From Symbiodinium natans (lineage: Eukaryota; Sar; Dinophyceae; Suessiales; Symbiodiniaceae): 64,000 nt of DNA. Positions 33,318 through 44,739 of the stretch are shown here, piece by piece. The stretch lies in assembly GCA_905221605.1 (NCBI GenBank), contig CAJNDS010000036.1:310001-374000 (forward strand), given 5' to 3'. Below the pieces are notes generated by a model. That model searched no databases, was not told the DNA's origin, and saw only the letters and a list, made by a program, of their open reading frames with translations. Each line of letters begins with the position of its first letter. The stretch's first letter is position 1. A program made the position numbers and the translations under genes.

Positions 33318-33717
33318 CTGCATGAGCGTGGCTTCATAAGGTGGTGGAACTCTCGCGAGGCGTCTTCTGTGGTACTTGGCTGCACGTAGGAGGGTGGCAA
33401 AAACATGAACTTTTAGCTGCCTTGTTAAGAATCCCAATGAACCCAAAAAGGCTAAGGATGTAAAGTTACAGTAAAACACCACAAAGGTAGTCGTCCGCGA
33501 GTAACTCTTCCCAGGCATGATCTATGTCTTGGGGAAGATGTTGCCAAAAGACTCTAGTGGCGCGCGGGGCGCGACCCATCTGCAGGATCGCGCTAATGAG
33601 ATTGCCCTTCCTTACTACGGACATTTTATTCACCGAAATTGGCTTTAGGGTAAATCTTCCTGAAGGCGTGCAACTTGGTTTTGCCGCCAGTGCTGCAAAT
33701 CTGCTTCTGCGCAACAA
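33318..33717 (-). CDS. Two-exon minus-strand gene fragment with a 49-nt intron, unknown family
   Basis: Exon A, 33470-33717, is open from an ATG at 33715-33717 and includes an internal MSVVRKGNLISAILQMG and FWQHLPQDIDHAWEELL. Exon B, 33318-33420, reads QLKVHVFATLLRAAKYHRRR and ends LMQ at CAG|GTCATC. The intron between (33421-33469) runs GTAACT to AACAAG and splits one codon 2+1, keeping the frame open. Composition is more balanced than the surrounding repeat. A competing frame in exon B (FMFLPPSYVQPSTTEDASRE) is also open, so the join is probable, not certain. Family not recognised. Confidence 0.5.
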
Positions 33718-34936
33718 GAGAGTTCAAGTTGGGTAAGGGCGCGTACTTGAGTTCGTTGCACAAGTGTCACCTGTCAAGGGTCATCTGTAACCAATGAGCA
33801 GGCAGAATGACACTTAGGGTTTTCATGCCTTGAGCACATAGCCCCCAACCCTAAACATGGTAAAGCCGGAAAAGCCCTATAAGCCCTTAGGGTTTAGGGT
33901 TCAGGGTTTAGGGTTACAAGCCCTATAAGCCCTTTCAGACCTATAAGCCCCAAGCCGTAAACCCTATGGTCCTTAAACTTTACAGATCATGGGCTCTTGG
34001 GCCCAAGAGCCCTCAGAGAAGAGTCCTTAGAGTCTTAGGTTGCATGATAGTCGATGGGTTAGGGCTTTGAGTACGTCTTTGTTAAACAATGTAAACCCAC
34101 AATGCTGTATGTTTCGTCTTCACGGCATCGGATTGTTAGACATGCTTGAAACGACAACCCTACTATACCCGGGGGACTAAACTATCAACCCAGGGGGGGC
34201 CATTGGAGTCTCAGGGAAAGCCCCCTAAACCCTAGACCCTCGACCCTAAACCCTAACCAAACCTCAAACCCTACAGCAAGTAAGACAACGCTTGCGCCGG
34301 GCTCGCCAGCACAGGCTGCGCTTCACCTGCCATCAAGGGGCTGAAGGACCGACACTTATGGGGCACCTTAGGGGTTATTTAGGGTTTAGGGTTTAGGGTT
34401 TAGGGTTTTAGGGCTGCTTAGGTATATAGGGGCTATGTAAGGTTCATGTAGGGGTTATATAGGGGAATAAGATTAAGCGTCCCTTCTAGGGGTCCCTCCT
34501 TTTAGCCCGTTAAAGCCAGCGCGCAGAGAGCCACAGAGGCTTTGGAAAAGCTATAGGACGATCACTACTTAGAAGTAGGGTTTAGGGTTTAGGGTTGAGG
34601 ATTTCGGGTATAGGGTTTAGTGCTACGGGAGGGCCCTCGTCACGGCAACTTACTAGACCTTTCTCTAGCGGACTGAAGCCCCGAAACTCAACTCCAACGA
34701 GGCCTTTCGCGGAGGGTCAGTCGTGTTCTTCTGTGGGGTTACAAGTAGGGCCACTGTAAGCACAATTGCTTACAGCCCTTTTTAGGGTTCGTAGTATCCT
34801 ACTTATAACTACCCATGAGACTTCAAGCAGCCCCTAAACCCTAAACCCTAAATCCGAAACCCTAAACCTTAACCCCTAAACCCTGAACCCTAACCCTAAG
34901 CAGACAGTTTTTCTGGAGCCTCAACAACAAATCGAG

Positions 34937-34980
34937 GCAAGGACACGGCCCTCCAGACACTGCACTGCGTGCTTACCACA
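34937..34980 (+). CDS. Plus-strand exon, helical peptide
   Basis: After AATCGAG|G reads KDTALQTLHCVLTT, with strong third-position GC. A GC donor (GCGCAC) would allow a phase-0 join to the exon at 35092. The frame stays open a further nine codons, so the end is uncertain. Family not recognised. Confidence 0.45.
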
Positions 34981-35091
34981 GCGCACGCGACCTTGCGGAG
35001 CACACCCTAACTCCTAAACCCGAACCCCGGAACCCTAAACCCTAAACCCTAAGCCAACTACCCGTGACCTTCGACGGCGGCCACGCCGGAG

Positions 35092-35139
35092 TGGAACGAG
35101 CTGCGCGCGCTGCTGTTGACCTCCGGGCGCAGGGGACTT
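35092..35139 (+). CDS. Plus-strand exon, helical peptide
   Basis: After GCCGGAG reads WNELRALLLTSGRRGL; the first fourteen third positions are all G or C; GT donor (GTTGGG), phase 0. The minus strand also has a plausible exon here (VNSSARSSFHSGVAAVE, with AG|GTC and GAAG|GTCACG), so strand is not settled. Confidence 0.42.
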
Positions 35140-36738
35140 GTTGGGGGCCTACTTGGATGTTTCATGGGTAGTTAGTGGGGTTTAGGGTTTAGGGTTTAGG
35201 GTTTAGGGTTTAGGGTTTAGGGTCTAGGGTTTAGGGTTTAGGGCTACTTGGAGGGTCATGGGTAGCTATAAGTGGGGTTATGAGTAGTGTAACTTTACTT
35301 ATAACTGGTTAGAACCGGAAAATTAAAAAGTGAAACTATATATACATAAACCAATACATCCTACATAAGCCCTCAAACCCCGTCAGACCCCCTTAAGCCC
35401 CCCTTAAAGCCTCTTGCATTCCTCGTAAGCCCTCCTATAAACCCCAAACCGGATGAGAATTTTGGGGCCCGAAGGATCGGAGACTGTAGTGGCAAGGGTG
35501 ATGGACGCTGAGCCAGAGCTCGCAGGCTCAAGGATGGTTTAGGGTTTAAGGCTTTATGGCCTTTAAGGTTTAGGGCCTCTAGGGCTTAGCCCCAGAAACC
35601 GCCCAATATGTCAATGAAAAAGCCTGAAGTTCAAGGTTCAACTCCGAAAATCTCGCATGAAGCCCCAAACACGAATCAAGCACTGAAGCCCCAAGAATCC
35701 CCAAACCTCAAAGACTTAACCCGAGAACCCTAGAACCATGACAACCCAAAAACCCCCCAAAAACCCTCACACCCGACAGCCCCAGAACCCTAGAACCCTA
35801 ACACCCTAAAACTGAAAACCCCAAAACCCCTAGAACTTAATACCCGAAGCCTCTAAAACTCAAAACTCCCCCCCAAAACCCCCTGCACCCTAAAACTGAA
35901 CGCCCCAAAACCCCTAAAACTTAAAACCCTAAACCTCTAAAACCCTAAACCCTAAACCCTAAACCCCTAAAACTCAACCCCCCCCAAAAAAGAACCTGCG
36001 CGCCTGAACCTCCGGAGCTAGACCGCCCGGCTCTCCGGGCCTCGGTTTAGGGTTTAGGGCGTCTACTTGCCCCAGCATCCTAAGGGGCACCAAAGGCTGA
36101 AAGATTAGAGTTTAGGCTTCGCGCTTCTAATCCCTTCCCCCCAATATTAAACGGCCCCCCCCCCCTTTAATATTAGGGGGATGTTTTTATCCAGATATCA
36201 TGTTTGGGGTTCAAAGGGTTAGGGTCTAGGCTGGGAAGGGAGGGACGGGAGCTTCAGGATGTTGGTTGGCTTGAGGGTTTGGGGATTAGGAAGCCCTCAG
36301 CCCTGAGAGAATATCAATATGAAATGTACGAAGGAACGAAAGAAAACCCACTAAAAGCCCCAACTTGTTCTTTCATGAATGCGCCCATTCCTTGCCCATG
36401 AATAATATGAATACTGTACGGGCTTTTGGAGGGGCTTCAGGGACAGGGAGAGTGCGGCTATTTAACGTTTTTCTTTGAGTGCTTGAAGACTTGGATGTGC
36501 CAGTGAATAAGAGTTAGGGTCTCAAGAAATGATGGGTGAACAAGACGGTGGAACAAGAGTGAGAGAGATGGATGGTACGTCTTAAAGGTGAATCATGAGG
36601 TGTGACAGGGAGTGAGCAGTTCCTTTCGTACACCATCAATCTCATGACACCTTAACTGCCCAAGAGTCCGTCCATGAAGAGCACATAGTATCCCCAAAAG
36701 TGTAAAGTGTACTCACTCAGCTACAATATTGAAACTTA

Positions 36739-36841
36739 GTAGCCCAGTAGCCATATTACAATAAGGGCAGCCTTTTTTGGGTTTGGTACCTTCTAAGGGA
36801 ACCCATAAGCAAAAAAAGTGTAAAGGGTACCACTGGGCTAC
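36739..36841. mobile_element. Fold-back element, family A (GTAGCCCAGT ends)
   Basis: Starts GTAGCCCAGT and ends ACTGGGCTAC, perfect 10-bp terminal inverted repeats around about 83 bp. No coding capacity; looks like a MITE or introner-type element. Relatives at 38279-38486 and 45470-45572. Confidence 0.75.
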
Positions 36842-36995
36842 GAAGGAAAAGTCCCGAGGCTATAGGGTTTCAGTGTTTGAGGAACCTTTTGGCCTGGGCA
36901 GCCTTCTGAGTTCCCGAAGCCCGTACCTTAGGATTTAGTGTTGGGGGTTAAGGGTTTAGGGTTTAGGGTTTAGGGCTTAGGGCGAGCCCTAAACC

Positions 36996-37082
36996 CTGGA
37001 CATAGTACCCGTCGAGGGTCGTTTTGGCTTCGGGACTCTCCACCATGCCAAAGACCACCTCGAAAGCTGAGTGGGGGAAGGG
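36996..37082 (-). CDS. Minus-strand exon, family not recognised
   Basis: Reads FEVVFGMVESPEAKTTLDGY then YVQ, ending at a GGTTTAGGG donor. The acceptor is either TCCTGAG (37082) or the inner TTTCGAG|G (37058). Acidic and aromatic residues and third-position GC favour a real exon. A plus-strand reading is also open, so strand confidence is moderate. Confidence 0.5.
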
Positions 37083-37106
37083 CTCAGGATTGAGATAGAG
37101 CTTAGG

Positions 37107-37405
37107 ATACCCATTTGGGGGTTTAGGGTTTAGGGTTTAGGGTTTAGGGTTTAGGGTTTAGGGATGAGGAAAAGGCGCAGGATGCTTGTAGAGCTTAAGA
37201 TAGGAATCCCAAAGCCCAATATGGGTGGGGGTTTCCGTTTAGAGTTTAGGGTTTAGGGTTTAGGGTTTGAGTTTAGGGTTTAGGGTTTAGGGTTTAGGGT
37301 TTAGGGTTTAGGGTTTAGGGTTTAGGGTTTAGGGTTTAGGGTTTAGGGTTTAGGGTTTAGGGGTTAGGGGTTAGGGTTTAGGGTTTAGGGTTTAAGGTTT
37401 AGGGG
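37107..37405 (+). repeat. TTTAGGG arrays interrupted by a short unique segment
   Basis: Two heptamer blocks (37107-37167 and 37240-37405) separated by about 70 bp of unrelated DNA. Confidence 0.93.
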
Positions 37406-38278
37406 GTATATAGGGCTACCTTGTTTGTTAAAAGGGAATCCTACTACTTGGGGGTTTATACTAGGGGTTTTACATGTTCGTAAGCCTCCATATGTAGGGC
37501 TTAGGGTGTAAGGTCTAGAGTCTAGGGTTTGGTGTTACTTGAAGGTTCACGGGTACGTAGGTATACGTAGGGTTATAGGCACCCTCAATAGTGCTACAAA
37601 TCGGGTTATCCCACTTACAACCCTACTTGCAACTTCGAACGAGGGCTGGCTCTAGGCTTTCGGGTTTTTGGAGTTCAGGGCTCCAAGATTCCCGCTCCCC
37701 CGTATTTACCAGGAAAGACCTTCACTCTAAACCCTAAACCCTAAACCCTAAACCCTAAACCCTAAACCCTAAACCCTAAACCCCAAACCCTAAACCCTAA
37801 ACCCCAATACAAGCGACCCTACCTTGTGCTATACTCCCATAGAACCTTAATACAAAACATTATGCTTAATATTCCCCGTCGGTTTTATGTAAATAAACAT
37901 GAAAATGTTTCCTGAGGGGGCTATAGCAAAGTTTTCGGATTGCCCTGTGGTGCCCTACTTTAGGGTTCAGGGTGTAGGGTAGTTTAGGGTTTGAGGCAAA
38001 AGGCTTGGGTTGAAGAAGACATTGAGTCACTGCGGAGCTGCCAGGGCTTTCGGCTCAGGCTTTGGTGCACCCCAAAATAAGCACCCTAATGTATTCCTCT
38101 TCTCATCCTTGAAACCTAAAACCCTTAAACCCTAACCCTAAACAGACCAGGGTTGACCCCAAGCCTCGTAAGTATCAAAACCCGTGGACCCTAAGTACCA
38201 ATTGCATTTCATCTTTTTTAATCCCACACCCAGCACCCTAATCAGCTGAACCATGAACGCCGAAATCCCCAGCGCGTG

Positions 38279-38486
38279 GTAGCCCAGTAACCAGGTTAGA
38301 TTGCTAGGATGGCCCTTCGAACCCTCTGAAAGATCTTCCTGAAGATGATCCTCTGAAACGGGAAAATATCAAGTGTCCCAAGGGCCCACCGCGATTGTAA
38401 GGGTACCTTCTTCGGGGTTGGCTACTTTAGAAGGGAACCAGGAACCAAAACAAAAAAACGGCGCAAAGGGGGCACCACTGAGCTAC
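38279..38486. mobile_element. Fold-back element, family A, with a family F insertion
   Basis: Begins GTAGCCCAGT and ends ACTGAGCTAC (one mismatch to perfect inverted ends). It is about 100 bp longer than the copy at 36739 because it contains a GGATGGCCCTTCGAACC-type segment (38308-38400) that also occurs alone elsewhere: a nested insertion. Confidence 0.7.
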
Positions 38487-38576
38487 CAAGACGGCCCTGG
38501 AGCCGCTAAACCCTAAACCCTGAACCCTGAACCCTAAACCCTAAACCCTAAACCCTAAGCCCCTCACTTTTGAAGC

Positions 38577-38652
38577 CTTCCGTGCACAGTGCATGAAGCC
38601 AGCATCCTGCGATGCGCGCCTGAGGAATGACGGTCTGCTCCTCGTCCAGTAT
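38577..38652. CDS. Exon candidate of uncertain strand
   Basis: Minus, after CCCGAG: ILDEEQTVIPQARIAGCWLH, with a GC donor. Plus, after GCACAG: SCDARLRNDGLLLVQYL. Both are well-formed and lie between CCCTAAA (left) and TTTAGGG (right), as exons do here. Family not recognised on either strand. Confidence 0.4.
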
Positions 38653-38964
38653 CTCGGGACTTCCTTCAGATGGTTTAGGGTTCGCGGATTCAGGGTTTAG
38701 GGCTAGCCCTAAATCCAGGGTGGCGTTCGCAGGGCACCTGATGCCGCTGCTGCAAAGAGGTATGCAAAAAAGCGTTTAGGGTTTAGGGTTTTGGGTATGC
38801 AAACAAGCGTTTAGGGTTTAGGGTTTAGGGTTTTGGGTTTAGGGCTTAGGGTTATCAAAGGCTTAGGGTTTAGGGGTTTGGGTGTAGCGTTTTGGCCTTC
38901 GTCGAATCTGGGGTCCTGACTTGGAAGTCAGGCATATTTGTAAACACTACACCCGAATCCCCCA

Positions 38965-39440
38965 TTAGGGTGTATTCCAAATGACCTCAACATCTTTTCG
39001 TTTCGGCGCTGGCCCAGCTAGGCCGTAAACCCCAACAGTCTTAGTTCCAGGCGGTAAGGTAGTGATGCCTATGAACATACTGGAAAAGTCAAATAGCTCA
39101 TTATAAAGATTGCGCACGCGAACTGTGATGCAAGCGTACTGAAAGACTAGGTTTATCCGGTGGTGGATTGTCAAGTCACGAACGACCGAGTCAAGATGGA
39201 CCTCGAAACAGAGTCAGGTTTGAATGGGGCGCTGTAGATGTCTTTCTTAGTATTCACACCGCGGGCACAATAATTAGCATACAAGTCCGCATCAAAAACT
39301 ATCAACCATAGCATAATTTCGTGCATTTCGTCAACTGATTTACAACAATCTGCGGGTTGAAATAGCATGTTTAAGAAGAATGCGCCGCAAATGCTGTACG
39401 CAAAAGACCGGTTCAGTCACACGCTGGTTTATAAGTAATG
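38965..39440 (-). pseudogene. Decayed AT-richer coding stretch, unknown family
   Basis: Three minus frames are open in turn: PVFCVQHLRRILLKHA (about 39350-39430), then KSVDEMHEIMLWLIVFDADL (within 39171-39368), then LDSVVRDLTIHHRINLVFQY onward to a stop at 38965. The last two overlap and look like one frame broken by a shift near 39190. Codon third positions are far less GC-rich than neighbouring exons, suggesting a different origin. No family recognised. Confidence 0.5.
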
Positions 39441-41677
39441 GGACTGTGCTCACTACATTTACTTCGCCTGTTCACCAAGAGGTTTCTGCTGACGGTGTTC
39501 ATCTGGGTCTTTGACCTGTGTCCAAGCTTATGATCAACCGCCCCTTAGGGTTTAGGGTTTAGGGCCTGAATTACCCGAAGCTTTCTTTCTCTCTAGCTAC
39601 AGTGTTTAGTGGGCTCTACCTACCAATTGAGAGGGAATGCCTTGCCAAGCTTCAGGCAAGCAGACTTACCGGAATCTAAGCCCTAAACCCTAAACCCATA
39701 TGGTCCCTTACCCTTTTCAGAGGGTTCTGAAGTATGGGCCCTTGGGTTTCTTATAGGTATTTAGGGGGTGGATAAAGGGTCACCTTTTAATAGATTTAAG
39801 GCCCATGAGGAGGGACCATTTTACCCCGGATGGCCCTTAGAACCCCTTGACAAAATTCACGAACATGATCCTTTTAAACCCAATAAGGAAAAGTGTAAAA
39901 TGCCCCAAGGGCCTACTGAGTAACTACTCTCAGAGTCCACCAAAAAAGGACCCCATGTTCAGGCGTGAGCCTCTTACCCTTTCTGAAGTATGGGCTTTCT
40001 GGGGTATATAGGGGGTCCTTTTAAGGGCCCATACTAGGGGACCCTTAGTAGTCCACCAAAAAGGTATCCTTGGTAAAGGCCGGTGGCCTATTTATCTGTT
40101 GCCCCTATACCTTAACATAGCCCCTAGATACCCTAGTAAGAACCCCCCCTGCAAAACCGAAACCCTACTTAAAGAGACCGCCAACCCATATAAGCTATCC
40201 GATCAAATTCGGGCGTGGGCCTGGGAGCACTGGCAGCTGCTGTAAGTTGGCCGTCTTCGAGTGCATCAAGCCAGCAGCCTGTCGGGTTTAGGGGTTGAGG
40301 CTCTGGAAACCCTAAACCCTAAACCCCAAACCCTAAACCCTAAACCCTAACCTTGCAAGACTTCCAGGCCCCAAGAGAAAACCAGGGATTGAGTGGACAA
40401 CCCTTCCCCCCCCCCCCCCCCGCCCTTTTGGCTTAAAGGGGTCGTATTCACAAGGATCCTGGAGCCCTGAACTCTAAAACAACCCCAAGCCCTAAAGGTT
40501 TAGGGTGTAGGGTTTAGGGTTTAGGGTTTAGGGTCCAGGGTTTAGGGTTTAGGATTTAGGGTTCAGGGTTTTAAACCCCAAATGAACCAAAAACCGGACT
40601 AAGGCCGAATTCTGAGCCCGAGATTTTTCGAGCGCAGATCCTGGGCGCGCACGCTCAACATGGCTTACGGTCTTTTTTGGGGGACTATGCCCTCCTGGAA
40701 CCCTAGTTAAATTAATTAAAAAACTACAAAAAATAGTATTCCCGTGGCTCTTTATCGAAAAAACACAAAACATAGTCGTTGTTCAGGGGGCTTTCGGGGA
40801 ATCCTACCACCCCCGATGCCCTTCTTGGCTGCGGTTTAGGGTTTTTTGAGGTTCGGGTTTGGGAGCTTTGGGCTTTGGGATTTAGGGCTTTAGGCTTCGG
40901 AGGTTACTGCGGCTTGTATAAGGAGCTTTCAGTTGAGTTGCCTGAAAAAGGATCTGTATATATATATATACTATATATGATATATATATATACTTCCTTG
41001 CTGAGGCATTGTAAACACCCTAAACCCTAGAAGCCCCTGAGCCCTGAGCACTGCAAGTTCCGTCCAACATGGTGACTGCGCCCAATACCCCAGGCTAGGT
41101 ATACCGTTCAACCAGGCCCGAGACTGTGCACAATCAGGGGGTTCTATATTGAAGCAATGGAGGAAGCTGAAAAAAACAACTAAATTAAATTGGAAGCCTG
41201 CAGCCCTAAGAACCCTAAAACCCCCTAAAGCCCCTAAACCCCAAAAAGCCTCAGCCCTACACCCCCTGCACACCCGAAAGCCCAAAAAAACCACGACATC
41301 CCGAAGCCTTACTTGAAGGTTCAGGTGTAATTCTAAGTAGGGGTTTTTAAGAAGGGTAACAACCGTCTTAGTTGCTGAGTTCATACGTCCCGCAAAAAAG
41401 GTGTACACTTTCAGTTCTATAGGGGATTATCGTATCCCCAGAGAGTGTAAAGTGTGCTCACCCAGCTACTAGGTAGTTATACTTTTGTAAGCTCAGGGTA
41501 CTTCTACCCCTACTTACAAGCACCCCTGATCATGCACCCCAAGCATCCCAAACCCAAGAACCCTAAACCCTAAACCCTAACCCTAAACCCTCAACTCGAA
41601 GAGGCCCCAAATAATCCGAAGTTCTATTTCCCCAAAGCCCCTCAACCCTACCACCTACAAAATCCAAACCCTAGCAG

Positions 41678-41742
41678 CCTTCGTTGGCCGGACGCCCGGC
41701 AGGGCGCTCGGGTCCGCGCTATTTGGCCGCTCGTTCTGGGAG
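41678..41742 (+). CDS. Plus-strand exon, family not recognised
   Basis: Sixty-five nt between CTAGCAG and GAG|GTAGGG. Reads FVGRTPGRALGSALFGRSFW then E. GT donor, phase 0, joins in frame to the exon at 42211 (SFWE then VNAAYY). Confidence 0.58.
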
Positions 41743-42210
41743 GTAGGGGGTTAGGGTTTCGGGTTTTAGGAAGGTAAACGGGTCAAAGAAGGTTTGTGAT
41801 TCAGGTGGTTTGTAGAGTTTGGGGCTGCAGGGCTGAGGCTGGAGTAAGTAAGCCCCCCTACCCTCCAAGAAGGTTCTTTCTGAAGGTTCTTTCTGAAACC
41901 CTAAACCCTAAACCCCAAACCCTAAACCCACCCCAAACATGTACCTGTGGTATACTTGGGCTTTACTCGAAGCTTCGCGCGTAGCACAAAAGCAGGTTTC
42001 TAAGTGCCCTGTCCTGATTTCCCTAAACCCTAAAACCCTACACCCTAAACCCGAAGTTATGCCAACTTGCAAGCTCATGGACCCGAAACTCTCAACCCCA
42101 AGTCATGCCAACTTGCGATCTCATGGACCCGAAGCCCTAAACCCTAAACCCTAAAAACTCACTCGGCGGCAGCTCGACTGACATGCTGAGTGCGAAACCG
42201 CGACATCGAG

Positions 42211-42267
42211 GTCAACGCGGCCTACTACATTCTGCGCAGCGACTGCCGCGAGTCCTGGCTCGTGCAC
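42211..42267 (+). CDS. Plus-strand exon, family not recognised
   Basis: After ACATCGAG|G reads VNAAYYILRSDCRESWLVH; donor GTGTGA. Eighteen of nineteen third positions are G or C and the antisense frame is poor, so this is the best plus-strand exon in the window. A longer start at 42191 is possible. Confidence 0.65.
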
Positions 42268-42650
42268 GTGTGACACGAGCCGGATGTCTCGCCCTGTCAC
42301 AACCAGTGTTCGACAGTTGCGCGTGAAAGCGCCGGTCCAAAGTAAAAGCCACCCAATAGGCTCCGCATCGTTGAACCCACGCGCGCTGACAAACCCTAAG
42401 ACCCTAAACCCTGAACCCTACAGCCTGAACCCTAACCTTACTGCGAGACCTAAGCCCAAAACCCTAAATCCTACATCCAAAGCTTGTTGGCCCTTGGTCA
42501 CTGGCCTAGGGAACCCTAAGCTCTGAAGCCCTGTGAGACAGTAGATAGGTTTAGGGTTTAGGGTTTAGGGTTTAGGGTTCAGGGTTCAGGGTTCAGGGTT
42601 CAGGGTTCAGGGTTCAGGGTAGGGTTTAGGGTTTAGGGTTATCCGCCGAC

Positions 42651-42710
42651 CCCAGCTTTGAGCGGGGGAGGCGCTAGTGAAGACTCCATGGCGTCGGCGT
42701 AACCCCGCAC
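42651..42710 (-). CDS. Minus-strand exon candidate
   Basis: After GCTTAAG|G reads VRGYADAMESSLAPPPLKAG with a GTCGGC donor, phase 0. The plus strand is open as well. Family not recognised. Confidence 0.42.
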
Positions 42711-42719
42711 CTTAAGCTG

Positions 42720-44206
42720 ATTTTAAAAGGCCCCAGTCCGTGCCCCGCCCTTCCCGCCCCTAACCCTCCCACCACCACCCTTCCCAACCATTCCACTCCA
42801 TCCTCCTCCCCTACCCCTTCCCCACTCGATCAGATGACTGACTTTAAAGACTGACTTTAAAGGGCTCCAGTGCATGCCCGCCCCCTCTTCCTCCGCCCTC
42901 CCCCCACGCCCCCCTTCTCCGCCACCCCACCCCCCCCCCCCGCCCCCACCCCGCCACCCCCCCCGCACCCCCCCCCCCCCACCCACCCCCCCCCCTAGAC
43001 GACTGACTTGAAAGACTGACTTTCAAGGGTTTCAGTGCCAGTGCCCCTCCGCTTTGCTCCGCCGCTCAGGGGGGGGTGGGGGGGGGGGGGGTGGGGGGGG
43101 GGGGTGTGGGGCGGGTCTGGGGGTGGGGGTGGCGGGTGGGGGGGGGGGGGGGTGGGGCCCCGCCACCCCCGCACCCCCCCAGCCACCCTGGACTTCAAAA
43201 CACCCTCCGACTCCCCCCCCCCACACCCGCTTGGTCCGATCGACTTTGAGCTGGCCCCCCCCTCCTCCGCCCCCCCCACCCCCCCCCCCCGCCCCGCCCC
43301 CCGCCCCCCCCCCCCCCAACCCCCCCCCCGCCACCCCGACCCACACACCCCCGGCCCCCCACAACCCCCCCCTTCCCCCCCGCGCAACCCGCCCCCCCCC
43401 CCCCCCGCCCCAACCCACCCCGACCCCCCCCCCCCCCCGGCAACCCCCCCCCCCCCCCCCCCCCCTTGACTTCAAAGCCAGGCTCCAGTCCACCCCACCC
43501 CCACCCAACCCCCCCTCCCCCACCCGCCCCGCACCCCCCCCCCCACCCCCCCACCTCCCCCCCCCCCCCCCACCCCCCAACCCCCCCCCCCCCCCCACCC
43601 CCCCCCAAACCCACCCGCCAAACCCCCCAACCCCACCCCCTCACCCGCCTCCACCCCCCCCCCCCCCACCCCCCCCATTCTCCGCTTGCTACCCCCACCC
43701 CCCCCACCCCCCCCCCACCCTCCACCCCAGCGCCCCCCCCCCCCACCACCACCCCGCCACCCCCGCACCCCCCGCCCCCGCACCCCCCCCCCACCCACCC
43801 CCCCCCCCCCCCCGCCTAGTTGACTGACTTTTAAAAGACCAACCCCAGAGGGCCCCCAGGCCCGCCCCCCCCCCCGCTTGCCCGCCCTTTGCTCCGCTCC
43901 CCCCCCACCGCCCCACCCCTGTGCTGACCCGCCTATGGTCGTGCCGCATGAAAAAATTGTTCCCCCCCCCCCCCTCCCCCCCCCAACCCACCCCCTCCTC
44001 GATGTGACGGCTCCAAATGGCAATGCCCCGCCCCCTCCGCTCCGCCTGCTGCCGCCTCCCCCACCCCCCTTCCCTCCCACCTCCCCCCCCCCACCCCCCC
44101 GCACCCCCCCGCCACCCCCCCCCCCACCCCCCCCCACCCCCCCCCCCACCCCCCCCCCACCCGCCACCCGCACCCCCACCCCCTGCCCCCACCCACCCCC
44201 CCCCCA

Positions 44207-44263
<57 letters not shown>

Positions 44264-44272
44264 TAGATGACT
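42720..44272. repeat. Extremely C-rich block with repeated GACTGACTTTAAAG spacer
   Basis: About 1.5 kb of C/CA/CG runs on the plus strand. Short conserved islands recur near 42830-42870, 43000-43050, 43815-43850 and 44265-44305, each carrying GACTGACTT(T)AAAG and often GGGCTCCAGTG or CCCCTCCGCT. The long proline- or glycine-rich frames are compositional artefacts. Likely a tandem repeat whose C tracts have expanded or been poorly sequenced. Confidence 0.85.
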
Positions 44273-44302
44273 GACTTTAAAGACTGACTTTAAAGGGCTC
44301 CA

Positions 44303-44578
44303 GTGGACAAGACCCGGAAGTGTATGCACACCACGGTCCAGCATCTACTGGACCCGGTATATAAGTGTTATGTATATGTCTATATGCTTAAGCCACGGTC
44401 CGGAGCTTTCACCGAACCCGGAAGTGTATGCACACCACGGTCCAGCGTGCACCGGACCCGGTATATTAGTGTTCTGTATAATTATGTATAAACCACGGTC
44501 CGGAGCTTTCATCGAACCCGGAAGTGTAGGCACACCACGGTCCAGCATATACCGGACCCGGTATATATAAGTGCATAT
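44303..44578. repeat. Tandem repeat of about 100-112 bp
   Basis: Two and a half copies sharing CACCACGGTCCAGC, CCGGACCCGGTATAT and CCACGGTCCGGAGCTTTC, with variable AT-rich filler (TGTATATGTC versus TGTATAATTA). Not coding. Confidence 0.88.
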
Positions 44579-44739
44579 ACCCCCCCCCCTGCCCCGGTCG
44601 CGGATGGCCTCTCAGCACACTACCGACTAAGCCCTCCTAATGCCCTTGAAACCCTGAACGCTCAACCCTAAGCCCTAAACCCTAAGCCCTAAACCCTAGG
44701 CCCTAAACCCGAAACCCTAAACCCTAAACCGTAGACCGC

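Noticed and set aside
43032-44344. Long proline-, glycine- and histidine-rich open frames
   Set aside because: They are direct consequences of C/G homopolymers and appear in every frame on both strands.
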